A stretch of DNA of 21,641 bases, from NCBI GenBank assembly GCA_937968035.1, contig CALBTS010000363.1:1-21641 (forward strand), written 5' to 3'. This DNA is from an uncultured Methanomethylovorans sp. Lineage in GTDB: Archaea; Halobacteriota; Methanosarcinia; Methanosarcinales; Methanosarcinaceae. The notes below the pieces were generated by a model, which was not told where the DNA came from, did not search any database, and worked only from the letters and a program-made list of their open reading frames with translations. Positions 6,954-15,746 of the stretch are shown piece by piece; position 1 is the first letter of the stretch; each line of letters opens with the position of its first letter. A program made the position numbers and the translations under genes.

Positions 6954-8692
6954 ACAGCAGGTTGCTGATCTTCCAGCGCTAGTTGTTCTTGAGCCATGTT
7001 AGTATAGCTCTGCATCTCTTGTTGTTCATCAATCTGTGCATAAGGACGGAACAGTTCGAATCGTCCCACACCGATCAAGTCTTCAATCATAGTAGCCAGT
7101 CGCTTAGAACTCATGTGAGGAGCAATCATTGGAGCAAGTTGACTATTCATCACACCAACCAGATTCTGCAACAGTTGTGCATTAGCAGCGAAATGTCGAG
7201 CACCGATAGGACGAAGAATACCATTAGCAGTAATGTCTTCCTTTGTCAAAGTCATGAATACACTAGCACCTAGTTCGTGATCCAGAGAACGTACAACATC
7301 AGCAGAGTTCATATTACGCACAGCAGTTTCCAGCATAGCGTTCAGGAGCTTCTCCAGCAGCATTGTCTCAAAGTGGGTTACCTTCTCTTGGAAAATGCGT
7401 CCTGCGGCGTTCTGGAGCTGCTGTACCTCAAATGCAGTCTTTTCACCTGCTGTTCGGATACCCATAGCTTCACGAGGAGCACCTGCATACATTTCCATAC
7501 GTTGTTCCAACATGGAAATTGCATTGTCTGCCTGAATAACCCACTGAGCATTCTTGGCCAATTCAGTAACTGTGCCACCTTCATCCAAATGAATTTCTGC
7601 ACCGGGCTCGTAACGGAACTGTTCCACTTCACCAGCAATAACCAACGGAGGCAACACAGCCAAGTCCATAGCGTCAGAGCGGAGATTTTCCAGATGGTCA
7701 ATACGGTATTGCATGCCCACCAGATTGTCTAGAGGCCCCATAGACCACAGATTATCTGGACGGGTACGCCACCCTACCTGAAAGATTGGAGCGCCTCCTA
7801 GCCACGTTGGAAGGGCTTCATCAGAGACCACCCACATACGATCAATAATCACCACACGACGACCACGAGCCAGCTTTCCGCTTGATGCGTCATACAGGTC
7901 ACCATAGTAGCTCAGAACTTCTACATATCCACTGCCGATGTATTCTTCAAAATTACCGAATCCATCAATCTGCAAGCCTTCCAGCTTATCCATCTGCTCC
8001 CAGCCATAGCTTTGAGGACGACAAATCTTAGCACGTTGCTTCAAGGCAGAAGCGAACATTTTCTGATCAGAGAAGTCTTCACCCATCGTTGCTAGTTCAC
8101 CCAGCGTCATTAGGGATCGGACAATCTTGGGACTATCTTCAAACGAAGTGGACAGTGGATTAAACACGATATCCATGGGGCTGATTCTACGAGCCTTAGG
8201 GCCGTTAAATACTTGCACCATCTGACCATCAGGACCTTCTCGCATAGAGCTGACATAATCAACTGTACCGAAAGCATTCCCATAGTCAATATAATCCAGC
8301 ACCAACTGGCTCACAACCTGTCGGAAATCGCCCATACGGCATTTATTCGAGATATAAGCCTCAATGGCCTTCTTCTTATCCCGAGCCGCGTCAGAGGGGC
8401 TGTATCCTTCCCACGTAAGCCATTCATCATTAGGGAACAGAGCCGAGATGTAGTTGGAGTGTAGATTATCTCGAATCTGGCACAGCTTCGGAAGGGTTGT
8501 CTTATTCTTCCAAGGGAGAGAAGAGTTAGAAGTAGTCGTTGTATCTGTAGCAAATAGGTAGTTACGCAACTCCTTCCACTCTTCAATTTTACCTCGGCGT
8601 TGCATATTCCAGTTGCTCCAAGTGCAACCAATGTACTTAGCCAGCTCATCCCGGCCAGTTTTCTTTTCTAGTTCAAGAGGTGTAATACTCAT
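6950..8692 (-). CDS. Portal (head-tail connector) protein, 580 aa
   Basis: Size, position after the large terminase and sequence pattern all fit a podoviral portal. The N-terminal helix region (residues 1-45) with KIEEWKELRNYLFATDTTTT is followed by LPWKNKTTLPKLCQIRDNLH, typical of the clip/wing start. A GNAFGTVDYV segment comes next, then the PMDIVFNPLSTSFEDSPKIV pattern. Around residues 320-345 (DNLVGMQYRIDHLENLRSDA) is the conserved stem/crown helix region, with a further helix at QQLQNAAGRIFQEKVTHFET. The dodecameric portal is the DNA channel and terminase docking ring. The Shine-Dalgarno is weak; the gene follows terL by 12 bases. Confidence 0.93.
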   Translation of the reverse strand: MSITPLELEKKTGRDELAKYIGCTWSNWNMQRRGKIEEWKELRNYLFATDTTTTSNSSLPWKNKTTLPKLCQIRDNLHSNYISALFPNDEWLTWEGYSPSDAARDKKKAIEAYISNKCRMGDFRQVVSQLVLDYIDYGNAFGTVDYVSSMREGPDGQMVQVFNGPKARRISPMDIVFNPLSTSFEDSPKIVRSLMTLGELATMGEDFSDQKMFASALKQRAKICRPQSYGWEQMDKLEGLQIDGFGNFEEYIGSGYVEVLSYYGDLYDASSGKLARGRRVVIIDRMWVVSDEALPTWLGGAPIFQVGWRTRPDNLWSMGPLDNLVGMQYRIDHLENLRSDAMDLAVLPPLVIAGEVEQFRYEPGAEIHLDEGGTVTELAKNAQWVIQADNAISMLEQRMEMYAGAPREAMGIRTAGEKTAFEVQQLQNAAGRIFQEKVTHFETMLLEKLLNAMLETAVRNMNSADVVRSLDHELGASVFMTLTKEDITANGILRPIGARHFAANAQLLQNLVGVMNSQLAPMIAPHMSSKRLATMIEDLIGVGRFELFRPYAQIDEQQEMQSYTNMAQEQLALEDQQPAV

Positions 8693-8704
8693 TTTGTTTT
8701 TACT

Positions 8705-10312
8705 TTATCCACGAAATGCCACACCCCCAAAACGGGAGGAAAATGTGACGCTGTTCGACCATTCATCATTTAATGAAAATCTATTCCCTTTCGGACGTAC
8801 GGCAATAGAGATTGCAGATGCGAGAGAGTCTTTAATGTCATCATGAGGAGGCCGAGCCAAAACCAACTCTTCTTCCAGAACATCAATGTAACCGCCTTTA
8901 AAATGCCAGATTAAGCTACTGTCATAACGATGTTCAAGCACGGAAGCAATACGCTCCTCCTTTGTGCCTTCCTTTCGACTAGGACGATAATCTTCAATGG
9001 CTAGGGAGAGTCCTTCATCCCTTAGTTTATCTTTCAAGTCACGAACGATAACGTGTTGAGCAACAGTTACTTCAGCCCGGAGTTTCTGAAACTGCCATTT
9101 ACTATGGAGTTGAGAAATTTGTTTAAAATACTCCGAAATACGATCAGTTTTGAAACAGGCAATATCTAGCACGTAGATGTTATTGTCGGAATTGATACCG
9201 ATAACAACAATGGCAGAGTTGTCAGCAGATTTACTTAAGCTGAAAGCAAAGTCAATTGCTGCATATACGTTCAGTCGTTGATCTTTGAAGTACCAATAAC
9301 CGTTACGTTGTCGCAAGAACTTCTTATCGTAGTATTGGAACCTATCCCGAGAAATACGATTACTTCCAGGGTCATTGGGATTGTTATAATATTGGGCGTA
9401 AAACTGTGTCTTATCTGCGTATTCAGCCTTAATACGAGCCAAAACTTGCTGGTTAAAGCCAAAAGCCTTACCATCAGCCCGAACTGTACGTGGCCACATG
9501 AATACACCATCATTCTCGACAGCATATTCTTGGATATCCCACACACATTGTTTGCCAATTACTTCATCTTCTTCATTGAAAATGTCATATTCCTGAGTTT
9601 TCCAAGTGGCATAAATGTCATTTGGGTGGTATCGCGTACCACAAGCCATTGTAAACCCGCCTGCGTTACGGATAGACGTGAATTGAGAGCTTTTCTTCAG
9701 TACACTCTCCCGTCCATCTTCAGTATATGCATTTTCAGGCACCACTAAGTCATCTGCCAGAATAATGTCTGCGTGCCAACCCGTGGTATTGGTTGTCAAA
9801 CCCGCTGTAGCAATGGTGGCATCACGAACACCCTCCTGTTTACGACGAGCGTGATCAATAGAAATGGATGTTTGACTCCATTTTTCTCGTTTACCCTCTT
9901 GTGGGTGGATATATTCTGGGAAGAAACGCTGATATACAGATGATTCTAAGATGTTCTTAATTGCATATAGCTGAGTTTCTGCCAGAGTTGCCGTAGCAGA
10001 CACATAAAGCATCGTAACTTCAGGATGCCTAGTAATAATCCAAGCTGCCCATGTAGCCACCATATGACTCTTCAAATGGGCTCGTGGATACATGATTAAC
10101 TTGTTAGATGTGCCACTTCCAGCTCCATATAACGTGTAATCCTCCATCCACTTAAAAGTTTGTTTGTGAACCTCTCCATAGACATAGCCAGGGTTCACCA
10201 ACTGTGCAAATGTGAAGAGGTCGCTGAGAGCCAGTTCTCGTAGAGACTTAGCTTCCTCCGGCATCTTATCAAGTTTTCGTTTGGCAACCGCCAGCCAGTC
10301 TAATTCAGCCAT
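8705..10312 (-). CDS. terL: Terminase large subunit (ATPase-nuclease), 535 aa
   Basis: The packaging motor that translocates and cuts phage DNA. The N-terminal ATPase shows a Walker A of the phage variant type, PRAHLKS (residues 76-82), with Lys81 and Ser82 in place of the classical GKS/T ending. It also shows YVSATATLAE (103-112) and a Walker B IILADD (183-188). The C-terminal RNase H-like nuclease carries the expected acidic residues: Asp353 in AAIDFAFS, Glu414 in LRAEVTVAQH, and Asp491/492/495 in PPHDDIKDS. Length is normal for the family. The gene overlaps terS by 8 bases and is followed by the portal. Motif integrity suggests a fully active enzyme. Confidence 0.96.
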   Translation of the reverse strand: MAELDWLAVAKRKLDKMPEEAKSLRELALSDLFTFAQLVNPGYVYGEVHKQTFKWMEDYTLYGAGSGTSNKLIMYPRAHLKSHMVATWAAWIITRHPEVTMLYVSATATLAETQLYAIKNILESSVYQRFFPEYIHPQEGKREKWSQTSISIDHARRKQEGVRDATIATAGLTTNTTGWHADIILADDLVVPENAYTEDGRESVLKKSSQFTSIRNAGGFTMACGTRYHPNDIYATWKTQEYDIFNEEDEVIGKQCVWDIQEYAVENDGVFMWPRTVRADGKAFGFNQQVLARIKAEYADKTQFYAQYYNNPNDPGSNRISRDRFQYYDKKFLRQRNGYWYFKDQRLNVYAAIDFAFSLSKSADNSAIVVIGINSDNNIYVLDIACFKTDRISEYFKQISQLHSKWQFQKLRAEVTVAQHVIVRDLKDKLRDEGLSLAIEDYRPSRKEGTKEERIASVLEHRYDSSLIWHFKGGYIDVLEEELVLARPPHDDIKDSLASAISIAVRPKGNRFSLNDEWSNSVTFSSRFGGVAFRG

Positions 10313-10811
10313 GTTTCACCAATTTCAGACGCGCAACGTCATCTTCAAATTCTGATTGAATGGCAGCCTGAACCTTAAGCTCACGCTCCACCTCATCCTT
10401 GCCAGGACGACCTGCTATACGTACCTCCCAGCCCTTCTCAGCCAGGAATTTAGCAGCCAACCAATTACCCTTACTTCGGGCACTTTTAATAACCCTCTGG
10501 ACACCTTCAGCACGAAGCTTCAGTTCCAGTTCAAATCGCCACTTCTCGATGTACTGAGCAAGAACCTTGTTGGCACAAATCTTCTGCCAGTGGTCCCAAT
10601 CAGCCAAGTATTTAGTGGCGAACTCATATTCAGTAGGGTCACTCATCTCTAGAAACAGACGCTTCAGCGAGATGTAGGTTTTCCCTTCATATTCGTGGTC
10701 ATAGCCTTTTAGTGTGTAGATTGCGTCCTTGTCGTAGTCAATCTCCAGGAACAGGGAGAGGGTTTTATACCTCCCCCGGCTATCCACGAGCATGTCTCGT
10801 GTCAGTTCCAT
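10305..10811 (-). CDS. terS: Terminase small subunit (DNA recognition), 168 aa
   Basis: Located just upstream of terL with an 8-base overlap. The protein is helical and charged: the C-terminal half carries NWLAAKFLAEKGWEVRIAGR, a segment with the 'A-A-K-x-x-L...W' pattern common in podoviral small terminases. It then has a GRPGKDEVERE oligomerisation-type helix and an acidic C-terminus. The N-terminus (residues 1-60) includes MSDPTEYEFATKYLADWDHW, also frequent in this group. A good AAAGGG ribosome site precedes the ATG. The role is recognition of the packaging start and recruitment of TerL. Assignment combines motif and synteny. Confidence 0.85.
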   Translation of the reverse strand: MELTRDMLVDSRGRYKTLSLFLEIDYDKDAIYTLKGYDHEYEGKTYISLKRLFLEMSDPTEYEFATKYLADWDHWQKICANKVLAQYIEKWRFELELKLRAEGVQRVIKSARSKGNWLAAKFLAEKGWEVRIAGRPGKDEVERELKVQAAIQSEFEDDVARLKLVKHG

Positions 10812-10819
10812 ATTACCCT

Positions 10820-13387
10820 TTAAGAAAGTTCAAAGCTAGAATTAATAGCTCCGCCACCAATGACCCAACTCACACCAGGAGGAATGATGGCCTGCATCGT
10901 ACCTGTGGCACCCGCTGCATAAGCTTGGAATTGGGCAACGACCAAACCACCTACAGTCAGAGTAGCTACTGCGTTGGTCGCACCAACTTGGACAATCGAA
11001 CTAATCGCAATAGCCCGATTCGTGCTGTTGGTGTAGGTTGTACCAGCAGTTCGAGTTACTGCCTTCCAAGTTTGAGCTTGACCCAAACCCGTCAGACTCT
11101 GCCACGATTCCCAGCCAATTGCTTCACCACCCAGAATCACAGAACGTCCACGACGGAAGAACAGAGCGTTAGGGTCAGCAGCCTTATAGCCGTGATTCAG
11201 TTGAAGAACCACGTTGTCAGCCGAGTGGAACGTGACGACAGTACCATCAGTAGGCCAGCCTGCACCATTTGCACGGTGAATCGACAAACCCTTTGCATAG
11301 GTGCTAGGGAGGTCCGCATTCAGCGGCAGTCGGTAAGCAGCATCCACATTGGTGAATCGATTTTTAGCCCAACCAACCAGCTCACCGTGACCCAGCATCT
11401 CATCCAGCACTTTACCCCAGATACGAGGTTGCATCAGGGTATTTGGGTGAACAGCTCGACCGTCACTGTAAGGATTGTCCATCCACAGACCAGCGGCCTT
11501 ACGTGCATCCTTCATATACGCGTACGTATCGAAGTAGAAGCAGTTATAGTCACGAGCAGCTTGTTTGTAGATGCCAGAAAGCTTCTCATACCACAGTTCA
11601 TCACGGTTGTTTGGAGAGTCACTGGTGGAATTAGGACCAACCAGCACAATAGCCAAACTACCAACACCACCGTATGCATGAGCACGAATAGCCGCAAGCT
11701 TACTACGAAGAGTAGTAGCTAGGGTTTCGAAACGATCAGCAGCAGCGGAATCGTTGATACCATACTTGATGAAGATCATCCGACCTACGTTGCTAGTCAG
11801 ATCAGACAGCACATCCATATCCCAAGTGGAAGTTCCTGGAACAGCACGATTCGTCACATTAAACTTCAGGTTCACACCCTTAGCTGCCACAACATTCGGG
11901 ATGAAGGTGGACAGGTAGAAATCAGGAGTGGTGTAACCGTCTGCCACAGTAGAATCGCCGTACAGGAAGACAGGGAAGCTGGTGGAGCCTGCATTAATTT
12001 CGAAGTACAGACGGAACAGGTTTTCGTGACCGATGGCGATCTTACCCTCATCCGCATACGTGTTCAATTGTTGGAAGCCACCAGTGACTGCCTTCACAAT
12101 TGCACCGGGACCGTCTACAGGAGTGCCAAACTTATTCTCATAAGTAGAGACTGTTTGTTGGCTTGCTGTGTACAGTCGATTGAACTTAGCAGCAGCGAAA
12201 GCGTTAGTCAGAGCGGTGTTGGTTGTAGTAGCACCAAACCATGCCAGATTCACTTCACCTGTGTAGACACGCTGCCAAGAGTATGTACCAACAATAACCG
12301 TACCACCGTTATCTGCTGGACCCGTGTTGATCTTACGGAACAGACCTTCAATACCGTCACCAGTCACATATGCAAAAGGACCGTTATGTCCCAGCAAACG
12401 AAGAGCAGCATAATCAGGAACTTGTGGGTAACCGCTTACGGTGATGAACTTAGATTGTTCAGATGCCCAAGTACCTGTAGCGGTATAGGGAAGTGTTACG
12501 TCGTTACGAATACCATAGATCAAACCATCCTTATAGAAGAACAGAGTTCGTTCAGTGATGTTAAGACCAGCACGATAATCACCCAGACTAGAGCTAGGAC
12601 CCGTAGGGCCAGCAGGACCCTGCACACCTTGAATGCCCTGTACACCTTGTGCACCGGTAGGGCCTTGAGGGCCAGTTGCACCAGTAATACCTTGTGGACC
12701 TGTAGGACCTGCGGGGCCTTGCAACCCTTGCAGACCTTGTGGGCCAGTTGGACCAGTAGGACCCTGAATACCTTGCGGTCCTTGAATATTACCTACATTC
12801 GTCCAACCGGAACCACTAACCCACACGTAGAGGTTTGCACCAACCATGTAAGCATCACCAGCAGCACCAGAGGGATGAGCAGCTTCTAGGGCTGCCAGCG
12901 TGGTATAAGAGCCAAGGATATTAACACCACGACCATCTACACCTTGAGGACCAGTAGGACCCATTGGACCCATAGGTCCTTGAATGCCTTGAGAGCCTGT
13001 AAGACCCTGAGGACCAACAGGTCCTTGAATGCCTTGCAACCCTTGAGGGCCAACAGGGCCTTCTTCACCTTGTACACCCTGGGGTCCTTGAATACCTTGT
13101 ACGCCCTGCATACCTTGAGGTCCAGTTTCCCCTTGAGGACCTTCTGGACCCTCAAACATTGCACGATCACCCAGACGAACAGGTTCACCGTCACTTGTAG
13201 GCTCTGGAAGGTTGTAGATACGCTTTCCATTCATATCCACATTGTTATTCATCTGGTTAGGTTCATCAACCGGATTCGTACGATAGAGAACCTTATCATT
13301 CAGCTCATTCTGAAGCTTAGCGAAGTTGTCATTGATCGTAGTTAGGTTGTAGCCACCAGTGATTGTGGGCAGATTAATCTTTGCCAT
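10820..13387 (-). CDS. Tail fibre with collagen-like repeats and SGNH-hydrolase (esterase) domain, 855 aa
   Basis: Residues 1-75 form the virion-attachment end, with [10 protein letters not shown] (55-64), a motif shared by T7-type fibres. Two collagen-like Gly-X-Y tracts follow (about 80-152 and 203-263), separated by a small linker domain containing [20 protein letters not shown]. From about residue 455 lies an SGNH/GDSL hydrolase: block I GDS at 477-479 (nucleophile Ser479), block III GIND at 543-546, and block V D642...H647 (SDGRAVHPN). The intact triad suggests an esterase acting on acetylated surface sugars. The C-terminus (residues 800-855) is beta-rich and ends SSFELS, like receptor-binding tips. 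It overlaps Rz by 14 bases. The substrate is unknown. Confidence 0.9.
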   Translation of the reverse strand: MAKINLPTITGGYNLTTINDNFAKLQNELNDKVLYRTNPVDEPNQMNNNVDMNGKRIYNLPEPTSDGEPVRLGDRAMFEGPEGPQGETGPQGMQGVQGIQGPQGVQGEEGPVGPQGLQGIQGPVGPQGLTGSQGIQGPMGPMGPTGPQGVDGRGVNILGSYTTLAALEAAHPSGAAGDAYMVGANLYVWVSGSGWTNVGNIQGPQGIQGPTGPTGPQGLQGLQGPAGPTGPQGITGATGPQGPTGAQGVQGIQGVQGPAGPTGPSSSLGDYRAGLNITERTLFFYKDGLIYGIRNDVTLPYTATGTWASEQSKFITVSGYPQVPDYAALRLLGHNGPFAYVTGDGIEGLFRKINTGPADNGGTVIVGTYSWQRVYTGEVNLAWFGATTTNTALTNAFAAAKFNRLYTASQQTVSTYENKFGTPVDGPGAIVKAVTGGFQQLNTYADEGKIAIGHENLFRLYFEINAGSTSFPVFLYGDSTVADGYTTPDFYLSTFIPNVVAAKGVNLKFNVTNRAVPGTSTWDMDVLSDLTSNVGRMIFIKYGINDSAAADRFETLATTLRSKLAAIRAHAYGGVGSLAIVLVGPNSTSDSPNNRDELWYEKLSGIYKQAARDYNCFYFDTYAYMKDARKAAGLWMDNPYSDGRAVHPNTLMQPRIWGKVLDEMLGHGELVGWAKNRFTNVDAAYRLPLNADLPSTYAKGLSIHRANGAGWPTDGTVVTFHSADNVVLQLNHGYKAADPNALFFRRGRSVILGGEAIGWESWQSLTGLGQAQTWKAVTRTAGTTYTNSTNRAIAISSIVQVGATNAVATLTVGGLVVAQFQAYAAGATGTMQAIIPPGVSWVIGGGAINSSFELS

Positions 13388-13862
13388 AAAACTCTTCTAT
13401 TTGATTTTTGATTTTAACCGAGAGGGAGTAGTAGTAATCTCTCTCTTCTCTCACTTTTTCTGCTCGGGCAGCTTCCCGGACAAGAAATTCTGCATCTTCT
13501 CCATAAAGCTCTCTTCCTGTGCAGGAGGGACTATCTGAGGAAGCTGTATTGCTACCTTCGGAGGCACTGGAACGACTCTTTCTTTCGTTGCGCAGCCTGT
13601 CAACAGTAGCAGACAGCTCAGACTCAATGTTGTGAATCTTATCATCTTTCTCTTTCATTAGCTGATTGTTGTCTCTAGCGAGTTTGTCACTAGCTTTCTT
13701 AGCCTGTTCCTTATCTGCTTCATAAGCAACCTGACTTTCTGTGACTGCTTCTGAAAATCCACGTTCATATGCACTATCTACACGATTGTTATGCCATGAA
13801 ATTCCATATCCAACACATACAGCTAAGAAGAAAGCAAGAGCTATTTTACCCCAGTCCTGCAT
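13374..13862 (-). CDS. Rz: i-spanin, Rz-like inner-membrane subunit, 162 aa
   Basis: One N-terminal membrane segment (residues 5-21, [17 protein letters not shown]) is followed by a long, charged, coiled-coil periplasmic part (about 40-100, with [20 protein letters not shown]) and a helical C-terminus. This is the i-spanin layout. Rz pairs with the outer-membrane lipoprotein Rz1 to fuse the two membranes at the end of lysis of Gram-negative hosts. It overlaps the endolysin stop by 17 bases and contains the whole rz1 frame. AAGGA lies about 6 bases before the ATG. Position and the embedded lipoprotein make the call firm. Confidence 0.92.
   Translation of the reverse strand: MQDWGKIALAFFLAVCVGYGISWHNNRVDSAYERGFSEAVTESQVAYEADKEQAKKASDKLARDNNQLMKEKDDKIHNIESELSATVDRLRNERKSRSSASEGSNTASSDSPSCTGRELYGEDAEFLVREAARAEKVREERDYYYSLSVKIKNQIEEFYGKD
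13451..13645 (-). CDS. Rz1: o-spanin, Rz1-like outer-membrane lipoprotein nested inside Rz, 64 aa
   Basis: It lies entirely within Rz in another frame of the same strand, the classical embedded spanin arrangement. The N-terminus [18 protein letters not shown] is a lipoprotein signal peptide with lipobox LTGC (Cys18 lipidated). The mature protein of about 47 residues is proline-rich ([18 protein letters not shown]), as is usual for Rz1. No independent strong ribosome site is seen (AAAGAGAAAG precedes the ATG), in line with translation that depends on Rz. Its presence implies an outer membrane, and so a Gram-negative host. Confidence 0.93.
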   Translation of the reverse strand: MIRFTTLSLSCLLLLTGCATKERVVPVPPKVAIQLPQIVPPAQEESFMEKMQNFLSGKLPEQKK

Positions 13863-14340
13863 AGCATTCCTTTGACTCTCTAATACGCCTCTTATGAAGC
13901 CCTGCCCAGAAAGTTCCGTCTACATATGACCAAACAGGCTGACCAGAAGGACCATAAGCTAATGCTCTACAGCTCTCTTTGTCATTCCCTTTGTTAAACT
14001 CTCTATTGCTACGACTTCCACACCATCCACCAGTGTTAAAATCCATACTTGTGAAGCCTTTAAGCTGCCCCACTGTAGGTTCTCTAGTCATACATGAGAC
14101 AACTCTCTTCATATGCCTCTCTGTATCAACTTTCAATAGCTCTAAACACTCATCTTTGGTGTACCGTCTATTCTCAATATCTTTCCCTGTATGCCCATAA
14201 CAGACTGTTAGAACACCCCCTACATCTTTGTAAGGCATAGCTCCTTTATCTGTAACCCCTCCTTCATCTAAAGGAAGCGTTATAAGCAATCCAGCGAGAG
14301 CTGAGACAGCCAGTTTACTCTTTAAGTCTAGCATATACAC
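13846..14340 (-). CDS. Endolysin: GH24-type lysozyme with SAR-like N-terminus, 164 aa
   Basis: Muramidase that cleaves the peptidoglycan glycan backbone. The catalytic Glu is Glu26 in LPLDEGGV. It is followed by PYKDVGGVLTVCYGHTG, giving the Asp39 and Thr45 expected of the E-D-T triad (D-x5-T spacing conserved). The Glu-Asp gap is about four residues longer than in T4-type enzymes. Residues 10-24 (LAVSALAGLLITLPL) are weakly hydrophobic and Ala/Gly-rich, as in signal-arrest-release endolysins that reach the periplasm without a holin pore. The start is GTG with GGAGGG nine bases upstream; an ATG two codons later is an alternative. The gene overlaps holin and Rz. Confidence 0.9.
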   Translation of the reverse strand: MYMLDLKSKLAVSALAGLLITLPLDEGGVTDKGAMPYKDVGGVLTVCYGHTGKDIENRRYTKDECLELLKVDTERHMKRVVSCMTREPTVGQLKGFTSMDFNTGGWCGSRSNREFNKGNDKESCRALAYGPSGQPVWSYVDGTFWAGLHKRRIRESKECYAGLG

Positions 14341-14512
14341 CTCGTACTACCCTCCATGCTTTAGGGATTCTCTCAATAATCAAGAGAGCACCTGCAACTA
14401 TAGAGATTAAATACATCCATGCTTCCAGAGACACACCAAACAATGTGAGTCCAGGAGGCGCTAGCGTTAGACCTGCTTTCACATAGTCTTGTACGTCTTC
14501 TGAAATAGCCAT
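14315..14512 (-). CDS. Holin, 65 aa
   Basis: First gene of the leftward operon, with AAGGA about six bases before the ATG. It overlaps the endolysin start. It has a short charged N-terminus (MAISEDVQDYVKAG), a moderately hydrophobic Pro/Gly segment (15-28) and one clear membrane helix (about 31-47, AWMYLISIVAGALLIIE). A basic tail follows (KAWRVVRGVYARLKE). One strong and one weak membrane segment with a positive C-terminus are typical of class II/III or pinholin-type holins. With the SAR-like lysozyme downstream, a membrane-depolarising pinholin is possible but cannot be decided from sequence. Confidence 0.82.
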   Translation of the reverse strand: MAISEDVQDYVKAGLTLAPPGLTLFGVSLEAWMYLISIVAGALLIIERIPKAWRVVRGVYARLKE

Positions 14513-14654
14513 CTATTTCCTTATTATTATTTGTAAATTGTAGGAACCATGCGGGCCTGAATGTTGGAATTTTTATGAGAAATTTTTTAGGGTCAATGCA
14601 CCCATAAACAGCACTCTCAACCCCCTCTCCACCCCTATCAACATGTGAATATCC

Positions 14655-14781
14655 TGTGTATAACTTGGTTAGTGAGCACTTACTAATTGTGAGTTATCCA
14701 CAGGTTGTGCACATTTGGCTTATTGATAATGGAGGATCATTAACCTTCCCACCTAGGTTTCATATACCCTCGTAATCCACA
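14655..14781. other. Cluster of DnaA-box-like sites (candidate replication origin)
   Basis: TGTGTATAA at 14655-14663 (complement TTATACACA) and TTATCCACA at 14694-14702 both match the TTWTNCACA DnaA consensus exactly, in opposite orientations 30 bases apart. TAATCCACA at 14773-14781 differs at one position, and CGTGGATAA at 15448-15456 is a fourth near match. TATATA-rich DNA follows at 14.79-14.93 kb and could be an unwinding element. Whether the phage uses host DnaA is unknown, so the origin role is inference. Confidence 0.45.
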
Positions 14782-14823
14782 TGGTTATGTAAGCCCTTGA
14801 TATATAAAGGTTTAGTTACTAAT

Positions 14824-14838
14824 GCGCCCCGTGGGCGC
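14824..14838. repeat. GC-rich inverted repeat
   Basis: GCGCCC and GGGCGC flank a CGT loop: a perfect 6-bp, all G-C stem inside an AT-leaning region. No T-run follows on either strand, so it is not a standard terminator. It may be a protein-binding palindrome or a barrier between divergent transcription units. Confidence 0.5.
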
Positions 14839-15055
14839 GCCTAGAAAGTACCTCTCTATATAAATGCCAAGTACACCCTTGGATATACCCTTGTCTATAG
14901 ACTTTTGTTAGTCCCTCTATATAGGGCGATACGGCACAGGATTGGCATGTTGCAGGCTGCCTGGTTAGCTAAGGGTTTCTCCTAATGCGCAAGCTGCTAT
15001 CATCTGGCACATTAATGGTCATGGAGTGCCTGTTAAGCGCTTCATGCAAAAGGTG

Positions 15056-15086
15056 TTGACAAGGATGCACGAAAGTGTGTTATAGT
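15056..15086 (+). promoter_or_regulatory. Rightward sigma70-like promoter A
   Basis: A consensus -35 TTGACA (15056-15061) and a -10 TATAGT (15081-15086) are separated by 19 bases, with an extended -10 TGT directly before the hexamer. The long spacer is offset by the extended -10. The element sits in AAGTGTGTTATAGTT, which recurs at promoter-like sites B and C and at 18.68 kb. It points to the early gene cluster. Confidence 0.6.
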
Positions 15087-15210
15087 TGGCACCAAGCAAG
15101 CAACCAAGCGATTGATTGTAGGGCTAGTGGATAGGCAGTAAGTGAGATAGTGCATAGGTCTTGCCTTCGGGAGAGCAGCACAAAGGCACCGAAGAAATCC
15201 ACACAACAGG

Positions 15211-15228
15211 CTGGAAGTGTGTTACACT
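15211..15228 (+). promoter_or_regulatory. Rightward promoter-like element B (extended -10)
   Basis: AAGTGTGTTACACT repeats the ten bases AAGTGTGTTA of promoter A. It gives an extended -10, TGT-TACACT (hexamer 15223-15228). No recognisable -35 lies 16-19 bases upstream. AGTGT-GTT-ACACT is also a small inverted repeat, so an operator is an alternative reading. Confidence 0.35.
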
Positions 15229-15290
15229 AGATGCCACATGCAAGACAAGCATTCAAATGTCTAGGCTTCCAACCCCCGATAAACAAGGGG

Positions 15291-15319
15291 TTGACAAACA
15301 AACCCAAATGTGTTCCAAT
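15291..15319 (+). promoter_or_regulatory. Rightward sigma70-like promoter C
   Basis: TTGACA (15291-15296) with a 17-base spacer to TCCAAT (15314-15319), preceded by TGT. The local AAATGTGTT resembles AAGTGTGTT of sites A and B. The AGGGGTTGACA context also resembles that of promoter A (AGGTGTTGACA) and of a weaker TTGACT at 15497. Confidence 0.45.
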
Positions 15320-15504
15320 ACATTCAAGCTGACAGGTATCGCCCTGTTTGTCTAGCTCTTTAAAAGTCAAGTGAGTAGGGGTTGTGCGTAGCAATGCCAA
15401 CCAATCTATCTAGTAGTAATTCCGGTGTTCAGGGGAATACGCTTGTCCGTGGATAAGTGTGCCTGATGATTTCGGTGAACATGAACGGTAGAGGGGTTGA
15501 CTGC

Positions 15505-15651
15505 GTGAAACATGAAACCTATTTGCCTCTGTCTTTTGAATCTAGAACGGCTATCGTTCTTTCACAATTTGCCCTAGTGTATTTACGTTCTGTATTAGTA
15601 GGAATGGGACAATACACGTATGATGAAAACCGGCCACGGACGGAAGACTAA
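15505..15651 (+). CDS. Possible small leader protein, 48 aa
   Basis: A GTG-started frame reading (M)KHETYLPLSFESRTAIVLSQ, with a hydrophobic helical middle (FALVYLRSVLVGMG) and a polar Tyr/Asp/Arg-rich end (DENRPRTED). GAGGGG lies about nine bases upstream. Composition looks protein-like, and the frame sits downstream of the tandem promoters, before the first clear early gene. The frame can extend upstream to other starts (15457, 15481) that have poorer ribosome sites. It is not recognised and could be spurious. Confidence 0.4.
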   Translation: MKHETYLPLSFESRTAIVLSQFALVYLRSVLVGMGQYTYDENRPRTED

Positions 15652-15746
15652 TTGTATGTGTACCAAACTGAAATGACACGACGGGATAAGCCGCTATCAT
15701 AGTTGCTTATCACGGTTGCACTAGGGCAGATTGTGGGAGGACAAAT

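Larger units (their letters stand above)
14513..15504. other. Divergent non-coding control region
   Basis: About one kilobase without a credible gene separates the leftward late operon from the rightward early operon. It holds DnaA-box-like sites (14.65-14.78 kb), a GC-rich hairpin, repeated TATATA-type motifs at 14.79-14.93 kb (CCCTTG followed within a few bases by a TATA three times, and CTCTATATA twice), and tandem rightward promoter-like sequences at 15.05-15.32 kb. An inverted repeat ACAGG/CCTGT lies at 15332-15347. A possible short frame at 15161-15355 has no ribosome site and unprotein-like composition. No tRNA is seen. A clear leftward promoter was not found. Confidence 0.7.

Noticed and set aside
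12600..13150. Direct repeats as a CRISPR array or satellite
   Set aside because: They encode in-frame collagen-like Gly-X-Y triplets of the fibre; unit lengths and sequences vary as codons do.
10712..13345. Long plus-strand frames opposite the tail fibre (up to 336 aa)
   Set aside because: They mirror the repetitive Gly-X-Y and codon pattern of the minus-strand fibre, have Ser/Thr/Arg-rich nonsense composition and lack ribosome sites.
14574..14606. Terminator or leftward promoter around AATTTTTTAGGGTCAATGCACCC
   Set aside because: The GGGT/ACCC stem is only four base pairs and the T-run is on the wrong side; TTGACC on the minus strand has no good -10 at proper spacing.
15161..15355. 64-aa plus-strand frame in the control region
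   Set aside because: No ribosome site, it overlaps promoter-like elements, and its composition is not protein-like.
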